Shown: piece by piece, positions 55,083 through 64,000 of the stretch
Position numbering within the stretch: position 1 is the first letter of the stretch
How the letters are laid out: each line of letters begins with the position of its first letter
From: Nematopogon swammerdamellus
Taxonomy: Eukaryota > Arthropoda > Insecta > Lepidoptera > Adelidae
Direction of reading: 5' to 3'
NCBI GenBank assembly: GCA_946902875.1
Contig: OX336338.1
Span: forward strand, 13,569,971-13,633,970
Length of the DNA stretch: 64,000 nt
Notes under the pieces: model-generated
What the model was told of the DNA's origin: nothing
Database searches by the model: none
The model's input: the letters and a program-made list of their open reading frames with translations, nothing else
Translations under genes and position numbers: made by a program

Positions 55083-55779
55083 ACCTACCTATATTAAGAC
55101 ATTCTTTGGTTTTAGGTACCTACTAGCTAAGCTAGTAGCCAAATTCGCGAAGAAGTAGGTAAAGAACGTAAAAGTAAACGGTGTCGACGGGCTCGATGGA
55201 GGGGGGGGGGAGACCCCGAAGGTCGTGAGTGGTCTCCGCCGCCGCTCCGCCGCTGGCGCCACCTGCTCACCGTGTCCGTGTTCACGTGGTATGGTCGCTG
55301 CGTGCGGGTGATTGTGGCGGTTTTTGCACACCGTTTGCGCTAGCTAGAACCACTAGGTTCAGTGAACCTGCTGTTTATTTACCTCAATGCAGCGCGCAGG
55401 AGTAGTTCCTCCACCGAGACGCGCCGCCGCCGCCGCGCCGGTGATTCAATAATATAAGATGAACTAGTAAACAAATAGTTAACGCGTTATCGAAGTAATA
55501 ATTATTTATAGATTAGTAGAGTTTGCATGTTTTTGAAAAAGTTTAGGTATAGGTAATATCTTCGAATGTTCTTAGCACACATCTACTCGCTGATGTATTA
55601 GGTAGTACTTAATTTATATTTTTTCGAAAGTAAGGAGCATACACGGTGTTACATAAATAGGTGGTAGCGACTAAAAGGGGATGATTCTAAACCTGAAACT
55701 GAACAACTATTGTTCTACGATTTTTTTATTTTGAAAACTTTTTTTCACTTTCTTCACCGAAAAATTTTAAATCCTTACA
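55083..55779. other. No gene; GC-rich kernels at 55190-55330 and 55385-55445
   Basis: The second kernel has GCCGCCGCCGCCGCGCCGG. A G9 run lies at 55201-55210. Frames over the kernels look like chance. Confidence 0.4.
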
Positions 55780-56000
55780 TTAACAAAATTACATGTCAAA
55801 ATATTTTCAACCGACTTCAAAAGGAGGAGGTTTTCAATTCGACTGTATGTAATTTTTTTTTATGTTTGTTACGCGATTACTCCGTCAATTGTGGGCTGAT
55901 TTTGAAAATTATTTTTTTGTTTGGTAGGTCATACTTCAGAGGTGGTCCCATATCGGAATTGATTTAGCGGTTTTTGAAAAATCAACAAAAAACTATGGTT
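55780..56000 (+). repeat. Dispersed repeat (ACCGACTTCAAAAGGAGGAG)
   Basis: This string followed by GTTACGCGATTACTCCGTC and GGTAGGTCATACTTCAGAGG is a familiar dispersed sequence of lepidopteran genomes; element type not assigned. No second copy in the window. Confidence 0.45.
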
Positions 56001-56359
56001 TGTGGTTACCTTCAGCAAAACTTTTGATGTGAACTTTTTCAGAAATAAAAACACAAGCAAGTCGATACCTCAGCACTATACTCATTATGACTATACTGCA
56101 ACACGCTCAAAATTTTGCAGTTTGACACATAGCGAAAATTCTGTACCACTTTAACCGATTTCGATTATTCGATTTCGATTTCGATTATTCTTTTTTATGT
56201 AATATTACTGGAATGAATGAATTAAAAGAATGAAATAAAAAACTGTTTTAAAAAACATAAAACCGAATTCACAAAAAACCCTAGAACTAAAAAGTATTAA
56301 ATAATATTTTTAAATTTTATTCAATGAAATCATTGTATTCAATATGAATCAATATTGTG

Positions 56360-56762
56360 CTTCCTTCCGGCTCTATCATCAGAAACCTAGAAATCATATA
56401 TATGACTAGAGTACCTACATGCGAAGACAAATCCAACGAGCCCAAACATGGTGGATTTATCATGTGTAGTTTAGGAGTTCCTATGGCTTCCTTCCGGCCC
56501 CATCATCAGGACCCTGGAAATAACATATGATTAGAGTACTTGCGAAGACAAATCCAAGGAGCCCAAACACGATGGATTTATCATGTGTGGTTTAGGAGTT
56601 CCTATGGCTTCATTCCGGCCCCATCATCATGACCCTGGACATCATATATGACAAGAGTACTTGCGAAGACAAATCCAATGAGCCCAAACACATATGGGCT
56701 TATCATGTGTAGTTTAGGAGTTCCTATGGCTTCCTTCCGGCTCCATCATCAGAACCCAACTA
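56360..56762 (+). repeat. Tandem repeat, period 121-127 bp, 3.3 copies
   Basis: Copies start at 56360, 56487, 56608 and 56730 with CTTCCTTCCGGC, pass CCATCATCA, GACAAATCCAA.GAGCCC and TTTATCATGTGT, and end GTTTAGGAGTTCCTATGG. The last copy stops at about 56762. Confidence 0.85.
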
Positions 56763-58372
56763 ACAAACTAACAAAGTCACCCGAAGATCTGCAGAGCCGT
56801 GATTTGATTTTTCACAATTTATTTCATACATTCGGATAATCCTCCTCGCTCTCTACGCGCTGTTGCACTTCCAAAAGTCGATTTCACGCACTCTCAGCGA
56901 AGATGGGAAAAATTTGAGGCACCAGCTACAGCACGAACCATCATCGATAGACGAATACTTTTTTTTAAATGTAGCCCAAAGTCCAAATCTAAACAGGTTT
57001 TTAAAATTTTTCGATATCACATTTAGTTTTTGAGATATAAGAGATTTAGTTCGAAAAAAAAATAAAATTTTTCACATTTTTGCATTTAAAATTTTTTTTA
57101 TTTACTTTTTCGGAGAAAAAAAAAATAACCATATTGTATATACGCGTCTTTTGAGCCCTCAACCGCTCGCGTAGCCCCAAAACTCGCGACACCATGACAA
57201 TTTCACACTCTCAGCGGAAATGGGGGGCTATACTGAAGCGATCGAAAAAAATATTTTCAATGTTAAAATCTTACTTTTGTGCTTACGAGATGAAAACTAT
57301 TTTTAAATGAATAAGAGCTCCCACGGCGGCGGGCGGCGGCGGCTTGGGCACTCGTTATGCGCGCAAGAAGGGAATAATAGCTACGGAACACTGCATGAAT
57401 GAATCCCAAGTCATCGAAAGTTAGTCGAGCAAACTGGAAACTACAACTAACCATCAATTTCGCAATATCGAAAAATAGAGTCGGTGAAAGTACCATTCAT
57501 GCCTTTAACTGCAACATGCAAATTATTCCCGTTGGAACCACCGTCAACATTAGTAAAAAATAAAAGAAAACAAATTTACAATAAGAATCATAATTCATTA
57601 ATACATGGCCGTCAAGAAATCGCTGCCTTCCAGCCTATTCGTCGGTCCCAGTTTTGTTCCAGTATGTAATGTGCAATCTTCCGCCTAGACACAGAGTAGG
57701 GAAAACGCAGGGGCGGCGCGCGGGCGGGCGGCCGACTAGGGCTATGGCGGAAGGTGACGGAAGGCAACCGTCCCCGCGCCCCGCCCGCCGGTCGCTGTTA
57801 TGTGCGCTTAGATATAAATGTGACAGCCTCGGTAATTCTGTATCAGCCACCGGCGACCGGCCAGCGGTGACTAGTCCCTCCCTTGATCGCGTGTCACAAA
57901 ATAAATTGCTCATTGTGACAACAGTCCTTCCCATCATCAAGATGCTATTTTAATTGTCCTGTAATGACTCTAAGTCAACTGAGGATGAGCCGCGGTTGCA
58001 CAGCTCCTATATAGTCATTTATTCTTATATATATATAAAACCATCTTGATGGTCTGGTCCGAACTCCGAAACATTCGTAATTCACGCAATATAAGTGGTT
58101 CGCTCTCAAAAAATCTATAAGGTAAATTTTGAAAGCCGCGCCGACTGTTATATTTTTGAAACCTTTTTTATTACACAAGTCGCCGCTTACTTCTTTTTTT
58201 TTCCAATGTTTATGTTGTTATGTCTACTTTGCCGTGGACCTGATTGGATTACTCGCCCAAATGTCAACTCGATGAGGACAAAGTCGATAAAATTGTACAT
58301 ATAAAATACCCGCAATCGAAACCGATCAAGTTGTGCGATTTTGGTAAAACCCAGAGTAAAGAAATAAGGAAA
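56763..58372. other. No gene accepted; GC-rich kernel at 57705-57800
   Basis: 57484-57669 has a basic, protein-like frame (KNKRKQIYNKNHNSLIHGRQ) without an ATG start or a family. The kernel at 57705-57800 resembles the others in the window. Confidence 0.4.
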
Positions 58373-58418
58373 ATGTACCTAATGTTCAAGAGAAAGCCAA
58401 AGGCACCTGAAGATACTG
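58373..58418 (+). other. Weak candidate coding exon end
   Basis: An open frame from 58244 (no ATG until 58373) reads IKYPQSKPIKLCDFGKTQSK, then MYLMFKRKPKAPEDTG, and meets the strong donor CTG/GTAAGTATG at 58418/58419. No good acceptor precedes the frame, so only a first-exon model starting at ATG 58373 (AGGAAAATG) works. No family recognised. Confidence 0.2.
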
Positions 58419-59344
58419 GTAAGTATGTCTGCCATGCCGCCATGTCATGCTGAACGATTTTATTACACACAAGGTGCAGTCCATATCCTTGAATCATGGT
58501 GGGTCTTGCGTACCTGCAGGCCTCAGAACGAATGACGGAAAATATTCAATCGGAACAATAATATATGTAAAAGGACAGTTTCAACGAGAATTCGGGGCAC
58601 ACGTAGAACAATAATCAGATGGGTCTGGGCCTATTTGGAGAACAATAGAACAACGATCGGCGGCCGTCTTCCCCAAGCCGAACGATCTGACTGAAAACTG
58701 AAGAAGAATGTTAGTATTTCGCACACGACTGGATGAAATCACATTCAACCGTAAATCTAATTTCCGTGTAATTGTTTGTATATCGGGAATAAAGTATTAA
58801 AATGAAAAAATAATATAGGTACATAAAATAAATAAAATCAAAAAAATCATCTAGAAACCTAAAATGCACGGTGATGCTGCGAATGCGGCTGATGTATGCA
58901 CATCATTTAGTTAGTTTCTTTAATATTCTTTATATCAGTTCAAAACATATCGCTAGTCTAACCAGACAACGCGTACTATCCTGTCTGTATAGAATTCTGT
59001 CTGTGTGTCATTGTTGTTAGTTCCGCGCTGCACGCGATATTTTATAACTGATTTCCCAATAGTCTGAGCTGGAATACTTAAACGCTACAGTGTCCTTCTA
59101 CTGTGCGGTGTGTGTTCAGTAACACTGCCGTGAGTTAAAAATAGCTGGCGAAGCAACCTGTAGGCGTTAGATGCAGGTTTGTCCGTTCGTATCTTATTAA
59201 AATTCAAACTTATAAGGACATTCAAATGTCTGCGTTTGAGTTCTGCGTTTAAATTTCTGCGAGTTGCGAATTTGTGCAAACTTGTGCAAATAACTTTGAA
59301 AATAGAATAATCCTGCATGTTACACACTTATGCCACATAATGTA
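58419..59344. other. No gene recognised
   Basis: AATAAA occurs at about 58789 in an AT-rich setting. Otherwise nothing. Confidence 0.4.
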
Positions 59345-59535
59345 TGTCAAGGGCGAACTTATCACCTTAGGCAGTTTCTTTCTTTTAAATACATTATGCT
59401 TGATAGTTATTTTGGCCGAATACTTTGCTAAAAGTGGTGGTCGGTGTTATGCTCTAATTTATAAGAGTCTTTGCGCCGATTATTCTGATTACCCCAATTG
59501 TCGGGATACAGCGTGTGGTATACATATATGTATTG
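59345..59535 (+). repeat. Copy of the 6838-7172 repeat tail
   Basis: GTGGTGGTCGGTGTTATGCT, CCAATTGTCGGGATACAGCG and TGTGGTATACATATATGTA match the minus-strand copy at 6838. Confidence 0.65.
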
Positions 59536-59604
59536 AGAATGATTACAGAAAATTAACTGTTTCAAAATTCCACAAAAAAAGTATAGTCCGGCGAACTTTT
59601 TTTT

Positions 59605-59735
59605 TTAATGGGAAGCACTACATATTCCCCGCGCCAGACTAACGCAGGGGAACAAAGGACCGTGGAAATAATTTCTCCGTAGTAGTCACAGAGCCTTGAC
59701 ACGCGAGTCCAACTCGCACTTGTCATTTGAAGCGA
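59605..59735. repeat. LINE and GTCY-type element end fragments
   Basis: GGGAAGCACTACATATTCCC and GCGCCAGACTAACGCAGG resemble 32395-32425 in complement. ACACGCGAGTCCAACTCGC is a GTCY-type terminus. Confidence 0.45.
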
Positions 59736-59869
59736 TTAAAAATAATAATTTACGCAAATACGCACATCCAGACAGCATTTGAAATGCAATGTCTGCCGTG
59801 TTGCTTGTAACTCGAGAATGGCTCAATTGATTTATTTGCTGTTTTACCCACCAACACTATGCATTTTCT

Positions 59870-60089
59870 CGCCCTCTACTTACTTTCTTCGACAAGGTTT
59901 ATTGTTTATCTAAACCCAGTTCGACCTTCGGCCTCGTAAATAAATATTTTCGATGCATAACCAACCAGTTTTACTTTTTTCTTTTTAGGATTTAGTAGTT
60001 ATCACAAAATATTCATTTTAATGTGGTTCTGAAAGAATAATTTGTCATGTTCAGTTAGCCACGCGGACGAAGTCGCGGGCAACAGCTAG
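59870..60089 (+). mobile_element. Helitron-like 3' end with one minisatellite monomer
   Basis: A single monomer (CTACTTACTTTCTTCGACAA, GTTCGACCTTCGGCCTCG) is followed by AATGTGGTTCTGAAAGAAT and the terminus CGCGGACGAAGTCGCGGGC AACAG CTAG at 60089, then T. The 5' boundary was not located. Same subfamily as 447-536, opposite strand. Confidence 0.6.
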
Positions 60090-60264
60090 TTTAATATAAG
60101 GCTTAAGCAGTAGGTTCGGAAGTGCTGGGATTAGATGGAGAGACAATTTCTGACATTATAAAGCTACTTTTCTGACGGTAGTGACATTCTCAGGTAACGG
60201 TAAAAGTGAACATTGTCGTGGACACTGCTCACGCGTCTAGTCGCGGAAATATCGCTGTTTACTA

Positions 60265-60325
60265 AACACAACAGGGCGCGGCGCGGAGGAGCGGCCGCGG
60301 CCCGGGCCGGGCGGCGCCAATGCTC
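60265..60325. other. GC-rich kernel
   Basis: GGCGCGGCGCGGAGGAGCGG and GGCCCGGGCCGGGCGGCGCC. No gene signal. Confidence 0.45.
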
Positions 60326-60460
60326 GCTGACCGACCGCAAGCTAAAGCTGACAGGTCCAGGTAGAACTTGAGACCGGTTCTATCCAGCTCTTGCCGGTAA
60401 ACATAATATACATATATATGCATATGCGTTTACATTTAATTTTAGGATCGGTCACATTTA

Positions 60461-60530
60461 CTTTTTTTTTATGGAAACTGACACGGTTGGCTACATCACC
60501 TACAACATCCGCGATGTCAGCCCATAACAC
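60461..60530 (-). mobile_element. SINE 3'-end fragment
   Basis: Poly(T), GGAAACTGACACGGTTGGCT, ACATCACCTACAACATCCGC and GATGTCAGCCCATAACAC. Only about 60 bp of the SINE are present, a severe 5' truncation. Confidence 0.8.
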
Positions 60531-62874
60531 TGGAATTAAATATTAGATTTGTTTTGGTTTAGAATTAAACAAATTATTAAAAGTACCTTCTAATGTTTGT
60601 AATGAATGAATTTTCCAAGGTCTTTTAGTTTAAGGCCTTCTAAATAGATTTTTAACCGAGTTTTTTAACAATATTCCCGAGATCGGTCTCCCTCTCTCAC
60701 TGGTGGGAGAATCACACGCTCAGTTATTTCTATGCGCGAGGAAAACCACGTCGGCTGAAGGCTGTAGACTCGACTGTGAGTAAATAAAAACATGATAACG
60801 AATGGAGGGACAGGAATTTATTCAATGTGGCGCGTGGCGAACACTTTAGGTTCAAGCTATCAGAGGATTACTTCAGTATTACCTTCGCATATGAAAGTCG
60901 CAAGTGTAGGTAAGCCTAGCTGTCGTCTCTATGTTGAATTTGGGTTAGGTTAGGTTAAGAATGTGCTAAGTCTATTTGGAACACTATAGCTCAGAGATTT
61001 GGAATTTAACTGACTTATCGCGAGTCTAATTCTAAAATGTAAATGGTTTGACTTTTCTCTCTTCTACTCCACTAGATACCGAATTGAGTATGAAGAAAAG
61101 AGTAACACGATACTTAGGTGAAAGCTGAAAACTTATCTATTAAATAGAAACATTCAAGGGAATTTCCCTATTTTGACAATAGACAATAGATCCTAGATTT
61201 GACACCGATTTGATGCCGCGCCACCTTGAACAGACCGAAAGGTTCCGTCCAAAACTATGAGGGTGACGTCGTGTCGTGCGTGCGTGCGTGACTCGTGACG
61301 GTGACGGACGATACGACGGCGATGTCTGTCGTCTGTTGTCGGTCCGGTGCAGGTGTCATGTTGTGTTGTGGCGAACCGTTTCGGTATGCTCTTGCGACAC
61401 AACCATTGTTGCGACCGCACTCACAACAAGGCCGATCTCGTATCGTATAGATAGCGGAAACCACATATTACGACATTTACCCATCGCCATGCATAATTTT
61501 CTCTTCTTTTATTTAAACATGTTGGCAAAGGTTGGCAAAGCTGACAAAATTTTAACGTATAGGTACTTGACATTTTAATTAAAAGATATCTCCTATTTTG
61601 ATTGTAATTATTTTATTCATTATCTTAACATATGTAGTTAACTATAAATGACAGTTTAGTGTGTAGTGGAGAAATTGATCCGTTCAGTACCTAGTGTGCT
61701 GATTATGGTCCCAATTTTAGGTGTCTAGTAATTTCAAAGAATTTACGTGGTACTCATTCATATTTAGACCAGTTCGACTCTTCGTACGTTTTCTAAATAC
61801 TTACTTTTACTATTGTAGATTTTATAAACTTCTCATATAACACCTCGCAAATCAGCTCTGTCTCTCTGTCGCAAGTCAGTACTAGCTCAGTGGCCTCTCA
61901 ATAGTGACCGAACGTAGTAAAATGTTCTGAGGCGACCTTCAACTGTCACTTGAATATAATTTGTATGGATATACCTGAACAAAAAATAATAACAGCTGGA
62001 GTTCATCTTGCATGTTGTAACACACTCGACCACTCACTAACAACGCATGCCATCACATTACATCATTCCTACTACTTAACTTTATTACTTACTAGGTAAC
62101 AATCCCTAGTAACTATTTTACAATCCCACTAATATAATATTTTATATGACTTGACACTGATGGCTACATCGTAAGAAGAATGTGTTACGCGCGACGACAC
62201 GAGTCAACACTATCTGTCACCACCGGGAATTGAAGCTACGACCACTGGGCATCTGGGCCAGTGCCGCCTTTCAGGTGGGATATTTGTACTCATCCTAAGT
62301 AAGTAGGTACATTGCTGATGGATGAAGTTTGATTAATTGTTGCCAATCATGCTCCGTATTTCACTTTTCTACTTACAGTGAGTTACTTACATTTCTCAGC
62401 CTGGATTATCATTTGACGGAAATCCAAGAAGGCACTAACTTCCACCCAGCTCGGTACGTTAGGATGGTGAAGGTGTGACTTTTTCTCGCAACGAAGGTCG
62501 AAATTTCGCGCTCCGTTGGCTTACCAATCTAAACAGCGCGCTGCAGTGTAGCGGTTGACTCGCTATCCATTCTATCCATGCTAATTTTGGACAGGCTTCC
62601 GCAAACTTGGTGTTATTGCATATTTTATGCTCTTCAATTTTCGACCATCTATAGATGGCTATAAAACTGGTCAACTTTCTTCGATCTTGGTATTACGAGT
62701 ATGTTTTGATATTTTGTGTTGATGTGTCCCCAAACACTAACACAAGACCGAAACAAACTAATTTTTATTAACGAACTTTGTTGCGTTGCCCATTTTGATT
62801 ATCTTTTTATTTGGTTGTAGCTTAGTTGCTCTCCTGTTATACGGGGAGAAGCACAGATAACTACTATAGAAGCA
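60531..62874. other. No gene recognised
   Basis: A GTGCGTGCGTGCGTG run at 61276-61290 sits in a GC-richer patch (61195-61440) with chance frames on both strands. The rest is AT-rich. Confidence 0.4.
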
Positions 62875-62945
62875 CGGAGTCGCCGCGCCGCGCCGGCTCG
62901 GTCCGTCTGCGCATGTCAACACCGGCATAGACTGACGTAGCCCGA
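62875..62945. other. GC-rich kernel
   Basis: CGCCGCGCCGCGCCGGCTCG run. No gene signal. Confidence 0.4.
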
Positions 62946-62993
62946 GCATGCCCGAGCGAAGCAGGCTAGTCATTCATTATTTACTAGCTGAGC

Positions 62994-64000
62994 CCGCGGC
63001 TCCGCTCGCGTGAAATTCGTATTCCAAAGAAGAATGTAAGTAACTAAGGGCGAGGCCGAAGGCCGAGCTGCCTTCAGGTAATCGACAAACCTTCTTAAAG
63101 AAAGTAACTAACTAAGGGCGAGGCCGAAGGCCGAGCTGCTTTCAGGTAAACGATAAACCTTTCTCAAATAAAGGAAGTAAGGGCGAGGCCGAAGGCCGAG
63201 CTGCGTTCAGGAAGACGACAAACCTTCTGGAAGAAAGGAAGGAACTAAGTGCGAAGCCGAAGGGCGAGCTGCGTTCAGGTAAACCAAAAATCCTCTTCCG
63301 CCTTCGGGCCTCGCCCTTAAAGACTTCCTTTCTTCGATAGAATATAATATCGTTTACTCAATCTATTTATTTCATATAAATAAAAAAGTAATATTAATAA
63401 CTAAATAATTAAACCTACCTAACAAACATTAAAATAACTATACAAACAGGCATTTTCAAATGTTCTTAGAGCACTTGCGGCATTACCCCGCTGGATGGCA
63501 AGGCTTACCCTTTGAATGAAGTACATAAGCCCTTGATGACGGGACACCAGTTGCGTCAACCAGCTCAAGCCTCTTTTGGCTTCACTGCTCCACAGACCGA
63601 GGGTTTCAACCGCAAACGCAACAAATTCGAAATCTTGAATTATATTTCTATATTTGCTGCGTTGGAGGCTCTCCGCCCCAGCCTCGGCCGCGCCAGCCGC
63701 TCTTGAAGATGTCCTAACGTGACTTGGAGCCAATGTGAGAACAAAAGTGGCGTCCCACATCACAGAACTACCCTTAGTCCATGGCACTAAGGTCTCTAGC
63801 ATCGGGCCTCTTGCCATCCAGCCGGGAATAACCGCGAGGTTCTAGGATGCACGGTATATTTGCCGTTAGAAGCGTGGACTTTATAATAAAATTTAAATTA
63901 AATTAACTCAATCTTAATATTAATTAACTTTATTCGAGATGGTTTAGCTTCTTCCTGAACGCAGCTCGGCCTTCGGCCTCGCCCTTAGTTACTTGCTTTC
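62994..64000 (-). mobile_element. Helitron-like element with palindromic minisatellite, copy 3 (runs off window)
   Basis: Starts CTAGCTGAGCCCGCGGCTCC at 62994, with the same end as copies 1 and 2. Four minus monomers (63048-63290), the same hinge as the other copies, the first plus monomer (63291-63365), then an interruption by a retroelement fragment (about 63386-63925), then plus monomers again to the window edge. Confidence 0.75.
63386..63925 (-). pseudogene. Retroelement protein tail inserted in copy 3
   Basis: The minus frame 63817-63419 encodes LETLVPWTKGSSVMWDATFV, LTLAPSHVRTSSRAAGAAEA, KYRNIIQDFEFVAFAVETLG and RVSLAIQRGNAASALRTF. The order LVPW..WDAT..TLAPSH..ETLG..AIQRGNAAS is a conserved C-terminal region of animal transposon proteins that accompany reverse transcriptases, a link known to me by pattern; I cannot fix the clade. 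The fragment lacks everything upstream, so it is 5'-truncated. Its flanks are minisatellite hinge sequence on both sides, so it is younger than copy 3. Confidence 0.65.

Noticed and set aside
57484..57953. Possible exon pair at 57484-57669 and 57654-57953
   Set aside because: Non-ATG starts, a GC-rich kernel in the second, no acceptor/donor pair that joins them, and no similarity.

Overview
The window looks like intergenic or intronic DNA from a moth or butterfly (Lepidoptera). The evidence is its repeat content: Helitron-like ends with a hairpin followed by CTAG, SINEs with Pol III internal promoters, non-autonomous elements carrying (GTCY)n microsatellites next to AGGGTTCCGTA ends, RTE and CR1-like LINE tails, a Penelope-like element, and an AT-rich background full of TACCTA-type words. 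No conserved host protein-coding gene can be recognised. All recognisable protein similarity is to transposable elements. Element and clade names are from memory of family motifs, since no search could be run.

Layout. Positions 1-5110 hold Helitron-like ends, a Penelope-like 3' fragment with a GIY-YIG nuclease domain, and a 5'-truncated LINE with an intact reverse transcriptase frame that landed inside a minisatellite. Positions 5698-9740 hold a tRNA-headed SINE, RTE and other LINE 3' ends, and worn minisatellite. Positions 10190-10835 hold the best host-gene candidate: a TATA/Inr-like promoter, a GC-rich first exon, a 91-bp intron with good splice signals, and a second exon with a 48-codon frame that starts like a signal peptide. 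Positions 11245-26340 are SINEs, LINE 3' fragments and a 730-bp fold-back element. Positions 27080-35395 are small inverted-repeat elements, microsatellites and transposon tail fragments. Positions 35396-41300 are sparse, with scattered GC-rich kernels.

Positions 41310-45684 hold the most striking structure: two neighbouring Helitron-like elements, each filled with a 67/68-bp minisatellite laid out as a giant palindrome (minus-strand monomers, a hinge, then plus-strand monomers). A third copy starts at 62994 and runs off the window, and worn single monomers are scattered elsewhere. Positions 45685-62990 return to sparse AT-rich DNA with SINE, LINE and hairpin elements, a roughly 122-bp tandem repeat and one weak candidate exon.

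How the parts work together. Non-autonomous elements (SINEs, MITEs, Helitron-like units) depend on enzymes of autonomous ones, and every autonomous copy seen here is truncated. Several SINE families share one central body under different heads, including a head that combines a tRNA-like promoter with a stretch very similar to the 5S rRNA internal control region. Nested insertions let some relative ages be read directly.
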